64,000 nucleotides of DNA, from assembly GCF_003240585.1 (NCBI RefSeq), contig NZ_PCDP01000059.1:62001-126000 (forward strand). Reading direction: 5' to 3'. Of this stretch, positions 1 through 7,997 are shown piece by piece. The position numbers were made by a program, and so were the translations under genes. The notes beneath the pieces were generated by a model. It saw only the letters and a list, made by a program, of their open reading frames with translations, was not told where the DNA came from and made no database searches. The number at the start of each line of letters is the position of its first letter. Positions within the stretch are counted from its first letter, which is position 1. Origin of the DNA: Arminella tubonensis (GTDB lineage Bacteria; Pseudomonadota; Alphaproteobacteria; Rhizobiales; Rhizobiaceae).

Positions 1-666
1 GACAGGGAGCCCCTGGTAAAGCCGCTTCTGCGCCTCGACGATGATGACCCCGGAAAAGGCCGGCCACAGCATGCGGCCGATACGCTCGAAGGCGCGGCGA
101 AGCTTGAGCACGGCACGCAGCTTCGACGGCGGAAAGAACAGCGCCTCCGCGCTCGCCCCGGGCGTGAAATTGGTCTCGCGCAGCAACGCCGTCAGCTGTC
201 CGCGGGAATAGGGCCTGCCGGAGCCAAACGGCGTATGCTCCATCCGCGCCCAGACGCCACGACGGTTCGGGACGACGATCACCAGCCGCCCGCCCGGCGC
301 CAGCACCCGCCAGAGTTCCTTCAGCGTCTCCCTCGGGCTTTCGGCGAACTCGAGCGAATGCACCATCAGCACGCGGTCTATCGAAGAGTCCGGCAGGGGC
401 AGCTCCTCGTCGAAAATCAGCGCCGTCGAGGACGCTGACCCCATGGGCCAGTTCACCGCCCCCTGCCCGGCGGGCATGAAGGCAAAGGTGCGCTCGGTGT
501 CGGCCCGAAAACGGTCGAGATAGGGAACGGAATAGCCGAGGCCGACCAGCCTCTCCTCGGGCAGCCGCGCCCACAGCGACGACAGCGCCATCGCGATGGA
601 CTGTTCCGCAAAGCGACCGAGCTCGGAATGATAGAACTGGCGGAGATCGACGATATCAGCGTGCAT
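1..666 (-). CDS. class I SAM-dependent methyltransferase (partial)
   Basis: The minus-strand frame is open from an ATG at 666 to the window edge (222 codons), so the C-terminus is missing. It begins MHADIVDLRQFYHSELGRF. A degenerate motif I (LVGLGYSVPYL) lies near residue 45, and the segment VLMVHSLEFAESPRETLKELWRV followed by LAPGGRLVIVVPNRRG matches motifs III-V of the methyltransferase type 11 family. It is divergent from gloB with a 90-bp spacer. The substrate is unknown. The family call is firm and the specific role is open. Confidence 0.8.
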   Translation of the reverse strand, partial: MHADIVDLRQFYHSELGRFAEQSIAMALSSLWARLPEERLVGLGYSVPYLDRFRADTERTFAFMPAGQGAVNWPMGSASSTALIFDEELPLPDSSIDRVLMVHSLEFAESPRETLKELWRVLAPGGRLVIVVPNRRGVWARMEHTPFGSGRPYSRGQLTALLRETNFTPGASAEALFFPPSKLRAVLKLRRAFERIGRMLWPAFSGVIIVEAQKRLYQGLPV

Positions 667-756
667 TGCGACAAATGTTATCAGGAGGCGGTTGGACTTC
701 AAGGCCGGAGCCTCTACATTTGGACCTAACGACTAGGGATAGGGACATTTTCGATC

Positions 757-1527
757 ATGAAGCCTTTGGAAATAGAAGTTTTTAGCTGCCGAACCGACAA
801 TTACGGCGTTCTGGTCCACGACCCCGAAACCGGACTGACCGCTTCGATCGATGCGCCGGAGGCAGCCCCGATCCTGGCGGCCGCCGCTCGTCGCGGCTGG
901 CAGATCACTCACATCTTCACCACCCACCATCACACCGACCATGTCGAAGGCAATCTTGCGCTGAAGGAGCAGTTTGGCCTGGAAATTATCGGGCCGATCA
1001 ACGAGGCCGTGGCAATTCCCGGCCTTGATCGCGCCGTTGGCGATGGCGACAGCTTCGAATTCGGCGGTCACACCGTCAACGTCATCGAGACGCCCGGCCA
1101 CACCGCAGGCCACATTTGCTACCACTTCGAGGACGACAAGCTGCTGTTCTCGGCAGACACGCTGTTTGCGCTCGGTTGCGGCCGGCTGTTCGAACGCCCG
1201 GCGGCAGACATGTGGGCCTCCCTGCAGAAACTGGCGACGCTGCCAGACGAAACCGCGATCTACTTCGGCCATGAATACACGTTGTCGAACGCCCGTTTCG
1301 CTCTGACCATAGACCCTGACAATGAACGCCTGAAATCCCGCGCCGCCGACATCGAGACCATGCGGGCGGAAGGCAAGTTCACCATTCCGACCACGCTCGC
1401 ACTGGAGAAAGAAACTAATCCCTTCCTGCGCGCCGCAGACCCTTCGATCCGTCGCAACCTTTTGATGGAAAGCCGCAGCAACGAGGAGGTGTTCACCGAA
1501 ATCCGCAAGCGCAAGGACAACTTCTGA
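757..1527 (+). CDS. gloB: hydroxyacylglutathione hydrolase (glyoxalase II)
   Basis: A 256-residue metallo-beta-lactamase-fold enzyme that hydrolyses S-D-lactoylglutathione to D-lactate and glutathione, the second step of methylglyoxal detoxification. The metal motif HxHxDH is present at residues 57-62 (THHHTDHVEGN). Further metal ligands lie in ETPGHTAGH (about 108-116), in FSADTLFALGCGR and in YFGHEYT, and the C-terminal glyoxalase II domain ends RKRKDNF. Length is typical for the family. The TGA overlaps the next ATG by one base, which implies translational coupling to the cupin gene. Confidence 0.95.
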   Translation: MKPLEIEVFSCRTDNYGVLVHDPETGLTASIDAPEAAPILAAAARRGWQITHIFTTHHHTDHVEGNLALKEQFGLEIIGPINEAVAIPGLDRAVGDGDSFEFGGHTVNVIETPGHTAGHICYHFEDDKLLFSADTLFALGCGRLFERPAADMWASLQKLATLPDETAIYFGHEYTLSNARFALTIDPDNERLKSRAADIETMRAEGKFTIPTTLALEKETNPFLRAADPSIRRNLLMESRSNEEVFTEIRKRKDNF

Positions 1528-1953
1528 TGCGGCCGGAGGACATCATTCGCGAGCTGGCAATGCGCCCGCATCCGGAAGGCGGCTGGTACGTCCAGACTTT
1601 TCGCGATAGTCCCGATGCCAGCCCGCGGCCATTCCACCGCAATCTACTATATGCTGCAGGCGGGCGAGCATTCGCACTGGCACCGCGTCCACGACGCGGC
1701 CGAGGTCTGGCATCACTACGTAGGCGCGCCGCTTGCGCTACACCGTTCCGAGGACGGGGTGAAAAGCGAAACGGTGATCCTCGGCACAGACCTCGCCAAG
1801 GGCGAACGTCCTCAGGCGATTGTGCCTGCCAACTGGTGGCAGGCGGCGGAAACGCTGGGCGATTTCACGCTGGTCGGCTGCACTGTCGCGCCGGGCTTCG
1901 AGTTCTCGAGCTTCGAGATGGCCCCGCCCGGCTGGAAGCCGCTGGCCGGATAA
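1527..1953 (+). pseudogene. DUF985-type cupin, frameshifted
   Basis: Two frames together encode one DUF985 (cupin_5) protein. The first runs from the ATG at 1527 and reads MRPEDIIRELAMRPHPEGGW then YVQTFRDS. The second, one frame on, reads ARGHSTAIYYMLQAGEHSHW then HRVHDAAEVWHHYVGAPLAL, and continues to EMAPPGWKPLAG with stop TAA at 1951-1953. The break lies at about 1605-1622. Removing one base in the run gatgccagcc restores an uninterrupted protein of about 141 residues. All cupin motifs after the break are intact, so this is either a very recent mutation or a base-calling error. As read, the product is truncated or garbled. It is coupled to gloB by a one-base overlap. Confidence 0.75.
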
Positions 1954-1958
1954 TTTTC

Positions 1959-2852
1959 TTACTCGGCCCCGGCGATCTGCTGTTCGGACGAGCGCCGCAG
2001 GATCATCCTGTGAGCGGCAAGAACGGCGCCGCCGGTGACCAGAAGACAGGCCCCGGCAATCCCCCAGCTTGGCTCGGCAAAGCCGAACAGCGTCAGGATC
2101 AGCGTCGACAATAGCGGTGCGGCGTAACTGGCCGCGCCGAGGATCTGAATATCGCCGTTCTTGACGCCGTAGTCCCAGGCATAAAAAGCAGCGCCTACCG
2201 GGAACAGCCCGAGGCCCACAACTGCAATCCACTGGAAGATCGTCTCGGGCCAGATCGTGGCTTCGAGGCCCAGATGGCAGATCAGCGACAGCACCGATGT
2301 CGCGAGACAGAAGCCGGTGACGACGTCGGTCGAGACCGCGTCGAAGCGGCGGGTCAGCAGCGAATAGCCGGACCATGTGAAGGCGCAGAGGAATGCGGCG
2401 CCATAGCCGACTGCATAGGCGCCGTCAAAATGAAAGCCGTTGCGGCCGACGATCAGGACCGTGCCGGCGAGACCTGCGATGGCACCGGCCACGTGATACC
2501 AGCGCAGCCGCTCTCCCGGCAGAAGCGCCGACCCGACGACGATCAGCAAGGGCCAGAGATAGGCGATCAAGCCTGCCTCGACCGCCGGCGCGTTCCGAAG
2601 CGCCGTAAAATACAGGAAATGATAGCCGAACAATCCGGCGATGCCGACGATCCAGACCTTGGCGGGCTGGCGCAACAGCACCAGTCTCTCTGGCTTGAGG
2701 ATGAGGACGACGATGCCGGGCACGCTGCCGATGGCAAAGCAGATGGCGGAAAGCTGAAATGGCGGAATCTTGCCGGATGCGGCAGTGAACAGCGCCAGAA
2801 ACGACCACATCAGGATGGCGGTGAACCCCGTCAAAGTCGCCCGCAGCTTCAC
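1959..2852 (-). CDS. DMT superfamily (EamA) transporter
   Basis: A 297-residue inner-membrane protein with about ten hydrophobic helices arranged as two EamA repeats (first starting TGFTAILMWSFLALFTA, second starting YGAAFLCAFTWSGYSLLTRR). It resembles the YddG-like branch of drug/metabolite exporters, which export amino acids or other small metabolites; the substrate cannot be read from the sequence. The start is a GTG at 2852, preceded by GGGGGATAGC as ribosome binding site. It converges on the cupin gene with only five bases between the stops. Confidence 0.85.
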   Translation of the reverse strand: MKLRATLTGFTAILMWSFLALFTAASGKIPPFQLSAICFAIGSVPGIVVLILKPERLVLLRQPAKVWIVGIAGLFGYHFLYFTALRNAPAVEAGLIAYLWPLLIVVGSALLPGERLRWYHVAGAIAGLAGTVLIVGRNGFHFDGAYAVGYGAAFLCAFTWSGYSLLTRRFDAVSTDVVTGFCLATSVLSLICHLGLEATIWPETIFQWIAVVGLGLFPVGAAFYAWDYGVKNGDIQILGAASYAAPLLSTLILTLFGFAEPSWGIAGACLLVTGGAVLAAHRMILRRSSEQQIAGAE

Positions 2853-2894
2853 GCTATCCCCCTGCTTTCAAAGTAGATGCCGGGGTCGACCCGG

Positions 2895-3665
2895 TCAGCT
2901 GCCGTATTTCACCGCCGTTATCGTCACCGTCCCGTACTTGGTCGGGATGCGGACATAGACCGGAGCGTATACATTCATCGCCTCTGCCTTGGCAAACCAG
3001 ATTTCCATGTCGTTGCTCTTGCTGAGGTAATCAAAATCCGTACGGCTCTTCTTGTAGCCGCCCTTGGCGGTGAAGTGGACACCGCAGACGGTGGTGATGC
3101 CGTGGAAACCATCTGTTGAAAACGGACGCGATCCTTTCGGGGAAAGCTTCAAGTCCATCCGCGTTTCGCCGTCGTATATTGGCAGCGTCTGGGCGCAGAT
3201 ATTGATATTGGCCGGAAAGATCAGGCCGGAGATCGGGTCCAGCACAGAGCGAAGATCGCCTTCGGCGACGGGGATCCAGTTATTCGGCCGCCGCGGTTCC
3301 GGCGTCGTCGTGCTCGAGGTGACGTTGCCGTCCTTGTAGACGACGTCGTAGATGTGGTGCTTGCGGCCGCTGGTATAATCCAGCGTGTAGCGATCCGTCT
3401 CGAAACGGTTTGTCCCTACGAGACCCGAAATGTTTGCATGTGCCTCGATGGTGGTTACAAGATCCGCAAGGCCGGAAGAATTGACCTCGCCCTTGATGGT
3501 GAAATGCTTGTCGACGACATCGGTACGGAAATCGGCACGGGCAATCGGAATGCCGGCAAGAGAAACGCGATAGGCCGTTTCATGTCGTAATTCCTCGGCA
3601 TGCAAAAGGACGGGCGCAAAAGTCGCCAAAGCCATGATCAAAAGACATTTTCCAAAATGCGACAT
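2895..3665 (-). CDS. exported DUF3108 domain protein
   Basis: A 256-residue protein with a Sec signal peptide (MSHFGKCLLIMALATFAPVL, cleavage near HAEE) followed by a DUF3108 domain of predicted beta structure (AYRVSLAGIPIARADFRTDV; YTSGRKHHIYDVVYKDGNV; DLRSVLDPISGLIF). DUF3108 proteins are periplasmic or outer-membrane-associated proteins of unknown function, common in rhizobia. It is divergent from rpmB, with the rpmB promoter in the shared spacer, and is separated from the DMT exporter by 42 bases. Confidence 0.85.
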   Translation of the reverse strand: MSHFGKCLLIMALATFAPVLLHAEELRHETAYRVSLAGIPIARADFRTDVVDKHFTIKGEVNSSGLADLVTTIEAHANISGLVGTNRFETDRYTLDYTSGRKHHIYDVVYKDGNVTSSTTTPEPRRPNNWIPVAEGDLRSVLDPISGLIFPANINICAQTLPIYDGETRMDLKLSPKGSRPFSTDGFHGITTVCGVHFTAKGGYKKSRTDFDYLSKSNDMEIWFAKAEAMNVYAPVYVRIPTKYGTVTITAVKYGS

Positions 3666-3783
3666 GAGTAGCCTTCATGAACGGTCAGGCAGCATATATA
3701 GGGGCTTTATGCCCTGCCTGCGACGGGCAGACAACACGAGCTTTTTGACCGAATTGCGGGAAAGCCCACGGTTTGGCCAAGGT

Positions 3784-3817
3784 TTGACTTGACGCGGCCG
3801 GTCTGCCTGACTATAGA
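3784..3817 (+). promoter_or_regulatory. sigma70-type promoter for rpmB
   Basis: A TTGACG hexamer at 3789-3794 and TATAGA at 3812-3817 are separated by 17 bases, a near-consensus housekeeping promoter about 90 bases upstream of the rpmB start. An overlapping TTGACT lies at 3784-3789. Seen by eye only. Confidence 0.55.
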
Positions 3818-3909
3818 ACCGCAACTTTCCAATCATGGCCTGTTGGATCGCGAACCCGGTTTTGCCGGCAAGGCTTTCCAATGGCAGACAAAAATAAAAT
3901 AGGTGTACC

Positions 3910-4206
3910 ATGTCCCGCATGTGCGAATTGACCGGCAAGGCCGTCCTGACGGGTAACAATGTCAGCCACGCCAACAACAAGACCAAGCGCAAGTTCCTGC
4001 CGAACCTGTGCAACGTGACGCTGATTTCCGACGCTCTCGGCCAGCGCTATCGTCTGCGCGTTTCCGCTGCAGCCCTTCGTACGGTCGAACATCGCGGCGG
4101 TCTCGACGCTTTCCTCCTGAAGGCAACCGAAACCAATCTCAGCATGCGCGCCCGCCTGCTGCGCCGCCAGATCGTCAAGAAGACCGCAGAAACTGCAGCT
4201 GCATAA
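3910..4206 (+). CDS. rpmB: 50S ribosomal protein L28
   Basis: A 98-residue protein with the bacterial L28 signature MSRMCELTGKAVLTGNNVSH, followed by NKTKRKFLPNLCNVTLIS and a basic C-terminal half (RARLLRRQIVKK). L28 binds 23S rRNA late in 50S assembly. The length matches alphaproteobacterial L28. It has its own strong promoter upstream and a hairpin downstream, so it is probably a single-gene unit, as is usual in rhizobia. Confidence 0.97.
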   Translation: MSRMCELTGKAVLTGNNVSHANNKTKRKFLPNLCNVTLISDALGQRYRLRVSAAALRTVEHRGGLDAFLLKATETNLSMRARLLRRQIVKKTAETAAA

Positions 4207-4238
4207 GCTTTTAGCGATCTGACGTCATACGAGCTTCG

Positions 4239-4276
4239 AAAGGCTTGCACGGATAATCTCCGGTCAAGCCTTTTCC
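4239..4276 (+). terminator. hairpin terminator after rpmB
   Basis: Nine-base arms AAAGGCTTG (4239-4247) and CAAGCCTTT (4265-4273) form a perfect stem, with a small inner CGG/CCG pairing, and are followed by TTTCC. The structure lies between rpmB and the preQ1-like element of the next gene. Confidence 0.5.
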
Positions 4277-4294
4277 TTTGCTCAGTTCCTTTAA

Positions 4295-4324
4295 CTGGTG
4301 GCATCTCCCAGGATAAAAAAATGC
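4295..4324 (+). promoter_or_regulatory. candidate preQ1-I riboswitch overlapping the start codon
   Basis: P1 is CTGG (4295-4298) with CCAG (4308-4311). The loop contains GCAT (4301-4304), which can pair with ATGC (4321-4324), the start codon plus one base, as P2. An unpaired C at 4307 stands where preQ1-I aptamers read the ligand. A-rich L3 (ATAAAAAA, 4313-4320) fills the place of the conserved A-tract. The SD-like AGGA (4310-4313) lies in the P1 3' strand. This H-type pseudoknot layout fits a translational OFF switch, and the downstream gene is a queuosine-precursor transporter. The motif is short, so this needs a covariance search. Confidence 0.6.
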
Positions 4325-4956
4325 TCAAGAACCGCTATTTCCCCATCTACGTTGCCCTGATGACGCTCGTCGTCGTGGCCTCCAATTTTCTCGTCCAGTT
4401 CCCGCTGAACGGCGAAATCGCCGGCATCCAGCTGGGCGACATCCTGACCTGGGGCGCATTCACCTATCCGGTCGCCTTCCTGATCACCGACCTGACCAAT
4501 CGACAGTTCGGCCCCACGACAGCCCGCAAGGTCGTCTTTGCCGGCTTTGTCGTCGGCATCGCGCTATCGTTCTTCACCTCGGTCCCGCGCATCGCGATCG
4601 CTTCCGGATCCGCCTATCTCGCCGGCCAGCTGCTCGACATCGCGCTGTTCAACCGCTTGCGCCGCCAAGCCTGGTGGCGGGCGCCGCTCGTCGGATCCTT
4701 GGTCGGTTCGGCTCTGGACACGGTGATGTTCTTCTCGCTGTCCTTCGCGGCATTCTTCGTCTTCCTCGGCGCAAATACACCTTTCGCACTGGAGCAAGCC
4801 CCCATCCTCGGCATCTTCGCCACGGAAGCACCACGCTGGATTTCCTGGGCGATCGGCGACTTCTCCGTCAAGGTCCTCGTTGGCCTCGTCATGCTGCTGC
4901 CCTACGGCGCCCTGATGAACGTCCTGAAGCCAATGCAGCCGGTGCGGGCCGCCTGA
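4321..4956 (+). CDS. yhhQ: queuosine precursor transporter (YhhQ/VUT family)
   Basis: A 211-residue integral membrane protein with about six helices and the family segments FLVQFPLNGEIAGIQLGDIL, AFTYPVAFLITDLTNRQFGP, SALDTVMFFSLSFAAFF and APRWISWAIGDFSVKV. COG1738 proteins import the queuosine precursors preQ0 or preQ1 for tRNA wobble modification. The ATG at 4321 lies in the A-rich end of the candidate preQ1-I aptamer. A strong hairpin follows the stop, so the gene appears to be monocistronic. Confidence 0.92.
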   Translation: MLKNRYFPIYVALMTLVVVASNFLVQFPLNGEIAGIQLGDILTWGAFTYPVAFLITDLTNRQFGPTTARKVVFAGFVVGIALSFFTSVPRIAIASGSAYLAGQLLDIALFNRLRRQAWWRAPLVGSLVGSALDTVMFFSLSFAAFFVFLGANTPFALEQAPILGIFATEAPRWISWAIGDFSVKVLVGLVMLLPYGALMNVLKPMQPVRAA

Positions 4957-4981
4957 CGGATAGACTGACGCAGAGATTTGG

Positions 4982-5009
4982 AAGCCCGCGACCAACCTCG
5001 CGGGCTTTG
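4982..5009 (+). terminator. hairpin terminator after yhhQ
   Basis: A perfect ten-base stem, AAGCCCGCGA (4982-4991) with TCGCGGGCTT (4998-5007), and a six-base loop CCAACC. It sits between convergent yhhQ and the phytase-like gene and could serve both strands. Only a short T tract follows. Confidence 0.6.
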
Positions 5010-5028
5010 CTATGCCGACAATGTTTCC

Positions 5029-6027
5029 TCAGTCTTTCAACCGGAATTCGAGCATCAGGCTGCGCTGCAGGATCGAGTGGTTATCGTCGGAAACCATGAT
5101 GACGTGGATCGTGCCGTCTTCGGCGCGGAAGGCATCGATGCCCTCCATGTTGTCGATCTGATCATCGGCATTGGCCTCGAAGATGACCTTGCCGTCGACC
5201 AGGGCGCCGGGCTTGATGTCACCGCCTGCAATTCGGCGCAGCCGCATGCCGATGCCATGGGCCAGATCGAAACGCCGCTCCATCAGCAACAGATCGCCGT
5301 CGGGCAGGAAGACACCGTCGCTGACATCGAAGTCGTCATAGTGGCGAACGGTGAAACGCCCCTTCCGCGGACCGTCCAGCACAGCGGCAAGCATGTTTCC
5401 ATCACGGTCGAGGCTACGCTCGGTGACGAGCACGGCCGCTCCTGCAAGCGGACTGCCCGCAGGAGCGATCATCAACGCTTCAAGGCTCTGATTGCCACGC
5501 AGCTCGCTCCGACGCATCAGGATGGGGATCGACCCTGTCGGCGACGCTGTCTCGAAACCCGGATCGGGATAGATATCGACGCGATGGTCCTGCTCGTAGC
5601 TGACAAGGACGCTGTCGCCACGAAGGGCCAGGCCTTCCGCGTCCATCGCGCCCTTGCCCTCATGCGTCATCCCGAAGCGGTCGATCATCGGCGTGATCGT
5701 CGCATCCGATATGCCCTTGAGCCTGCCATCATCGCCACGCTCGATCGCGCCGGTCCACCAATGCCCCGTATCGAGCACCGATACGAAATGCTGATGGTCC
5801 GGCCGAAAGCGGATCGCAGAGGCTGCGCCAAAGAGATCGTTGCCGGAGCTTAGCCGCAGACCGCCAAGGAATTCGAGATCGCCGAACTTCGTCTGGTCGG
5901 AGCCAAACCGGAAAGTGGAGATCTGCGTGGCCCGCATCGCAGCCGCACCCCCTGCAGTCGGCCCTCCGGCGGACACGCAGCCGGTAAGGAGCACGGCCAG
6001 CATGGATACGCGGCAAAGTCGCTTCAT
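5029..6027 (-). CDS. phytase-like / esterase-like lipoprotein
   Basis: The chosen start (6027) gives MKRLCRVSMLAVLLTGCVSA, a lipoprotein signal peptide with lipobox LLTGC; an in-frame ATG at 6090 would add 21 residues and push the signal inward. The mature part is a phytase-like (PF13449-type) predicted beta-propeller: FGDLEFLGGLRL, AIRFRPDHQHFVSVLDTGHW, DAEGLALRGDSVLVSYEQDH, GNQSLEALMIAP, DNMEGIDAFRAEDG. Members are periplasmic proteins of loosely defined esterase-like activity, so phytase activity should not be assumed. It lies 52 bases downstream of cobT on the same strand. Confidence 0.85.
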   Translation of the reverse strand: MKRLCRVSMLAVLLTGCVSAGGPTAGGAAAMRATQISTFRFGSDQTKFGDLEFLGGLRLSSGNDLFGAASAIRFRPDHQHFVSVLDTGHWWTGAIERGDDGRLKGISDATITPMIDRFGMTHEGKGAMDAEGLALRGDSVLVSYEQDHRVDIYPDPGFETASPTGSIPILMRRSELRGNQSLEALMIAPAGSPLAGAAVLVTERSLDRDGNMLAAVLDGPRKGRFTVRHYDDFDVSDGVFLPDGDLLLMERRFDLAHGIGMRLRRIAGGDIKPGALVDGKVIFEANADDQIDNMEGIDAFRAEDGTIHVIMVSDDNHSILQRSLMLEFRLKD

Positions 6028-6079
6028 CAGGTCTCTCGGGATGAGACGCATCGACCGGATGGCCGACACGGAATAATCG

Positions 6080-7981
6080 TCAGCCGGCACGGCGTCGGCG
6101 GCCGCCCCGAGGCTGCTGCGACTGGTCCTCGAACAGCGATGCGAGCTGCTCGGTCATGGCGCCTGCCAGTTCATCGGCGTCGACAATGGTGACGGCGCGA
6201 CGATAATAGCGGGTTACGTCATGGCCGATACCAATGGCCAGCAGCTCGACGGGAGACCGGGTCTCGATCTGTTCGATCACGGCACGCAGATGCCGCTCCA
6301 GATAGTTGCCCGGATTGACCGACAGCGTCGAATCGTCGACCGGCGCGCCGTCCGAGATCATCATCAGGATGCGCCGCTGTTCGCTGCGCGCAAGAAGCCT
6401 GTTATGTGCCCAGATCAGCGCCTCGCCATCGATGTTTTCCTTGAGCAGGCCCTCGCGCATCATCAGGCCGAGATTGCTTCGTGCCCTGCGCAGCGGTTCG
6501 TCGGCCGACTTATAGATGATGTGGCGAAGATCGTTGAGGCGGCCTGGCGTCTGCGGCTTGCCGCCGGCAAGCCACTTCTCGCGCGCCTGCCCGCCCTTCC
6601 AGGCCTTGGTGGTAAAGCCGAGAATCTCGACCTTGACGCCGCAACGCTCCAGCGTGCGCGCCAGGATGTCGGCGCAGGTGGCAGCGACCGTAATCGGCCG
6701 GCCGCGCATCGAGCCGGAATTGTCGATCAGCAGCGTCACGACGGTATCGCGGAACTGGGTGTCGCGCTCCATCTTGAAGGATAGCGGCTGCATCGGATCG
6801 ATGATCATCCGTGTCAAGCGGGCACTGTCGAGATAGCCTTCCTCGAGATCGAAATCCCAGGACCGGTTCTGCTGCGCCATCAGGCGCCGCTGCATGCGGT
6901 TTGCGAGCCGTCCGACCGCGCCCTGGAGGTGGGCGAGCTGCTTGTCGAGAAAGGCGCGTAGCCGCTCCAGCTCGACGGTGTCGCAAAGCTCCTGGGCGGT
7001 GACGATCTCGTCGAATTCCTCGGTGAAGACCCGATAATCGACCTTCTCGTTGAAGTCGGCAAAGGGCGTGTTCGGACGGCGAGTCTCACCCGGCGTTTCC
7101 GAATCGTCCTCACCCTCGTCGGTCATGTCGTCGTCGGAAATCTCGGCGCCGTCCATCTCGCCGTCTTCCATCTGCTCTTCGGACGTCTCGCTGTCCTCGG
7201 CGGGCGCCGCATCGGAACCGGCGTCGTCCTCGACTTCGTCCTGGCTCTGGTCGTCGCTGTCGGGCTGTTCGTTTTCCTCGGAGTTCTCTTCGGAATCCGG
7301 CTCCATATCGTCGTCGCCGTATTCCTCGGCCATTTCCATAGCCGACAATACGTTGCGAATAGCCTTCGCAAAGGCCTGCTGGTCATGAATGGCGGACGGG
7401 AGAGCGTCGAGCGCGCCGGAGGTCTTGTCCTCGATGAAAGGACGCCAGAGGTCCAGCACCTTGCCTGCCGTTGCCGGGGGCTTCTGGCCGGTCAGCTTCT
7501 CGCGGATGATCATCGCCATCGCTTCGCCGATCGGCGCATCTTCCTGGCGCTCGATGCCGGAGAAATTCGCCTTCGCATATTTCTCGAGGTTCATCGAGTT
7601 GATGTTGGCAGCAACGCCGCTCATCCGGAGCGCGCCGATCGACTCGACACGCGCCTGCTCGACGGCATCGAAGATCGCGCGGGCATCGGCGCCCTGCGGT
7701 GACATTGTCGCGTGCAGGCGGGCATCGTGGCAGGCAAGGCGCAGCGCCATGGAATCGCCGAGACCGCGCGTCACCGCCAGTTCATGCGCCGTCGGACGCT
7801 TCGAAAGCTCGGGCAGGCGAATCCGCTCGCCGGTCATCCCGGGGCGTTCGCTGGCGAAAGCCACCTCGACCTCGCTGTCGCCGGCGATCGAGCGCACGCA
7901 GCCGCTGATCGCCCGACGCAACGGCTCCATGTCGATCGGAGCACCCGGCTTCGCTTTCAGATTGTCTCCACGACCCGTCAT
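6080..7981 (-). CDS. cobT: cobaltochelatase subunit CobT
   Basis: A 633-residue subunit of the ATP-dependent CobNST chelatase, which inserts cobalt into hydrogenobyrinate a,c-diamide in the aerobic vitamin B12 pathway. Residues 1-210 form the CobT N-terminal domain. Residues about 221-300 are an Asp/Glu/Ser-rich acidic linker, and the C-terminal half is a von Willebrand A domain with MIDAS motif DNSGSM at 420-425 and a DGAP segment. It lies 16 bases downstream of cobS; CobS and CobT form the AAA+ chaperone complex that acts on CobN. The basic tail (RGGRRRRAG) is typical. Confidence 0.96.
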   Translation of the reverse strand: MTGRGDNLKAKPGAPIDMEPLRRAISGCVRSIAGDSEVEVAFASERPGMTGERIRLPELSKRPTAHELAVTRGLGDSMALRLACHDARLHATMSPQGADARAIFDAVEQARVESIGALRMSGVAANINSMNLEKYAKANFSGIERQEDAPIGEAMAMIIREKLTGQKPPATAGKVLDLWRPFIEDKTSGALDALPSAIHDQQAFAKAIRNVLSAMEMAEEYGDDDMEPDSEENSEENEQPDSDDQSQDEVEDDAGSDAAPAEDSETSEEQMEDGEMDGAEISDDDMTDEGEDDSETPGETRRPNTPFADFNEKVDYRVFTEEFDEIVTAQELCDTVELERLRAFLDKQLAHLQGAVGRLANRMQRRLMAQQNRSWDFDLEEGYLDSARLTRMIIDPMQPLSFKMERDTQFRDTVVTLLIDNSGSMRGRPITVAATCADILARTLERCGVKVEILGFTTKAWKGGQAREKWLAGGKPQTPGRLNDLRHIIYKSADEPLRRARSNLGLMMREGLLKENIDGEALIWAHNRLLARSEQRRILMMISDGAPVDDSTLSVNPGNYLERHLRAVIEQIETRSPVELLAIGIGHDVTRYYRRAVTIVDADELAGAMTEQLASLFEDQSQQPRGGRRRRAG

Positions 7982-7997
7982 GACCGATCAGTCTTTC

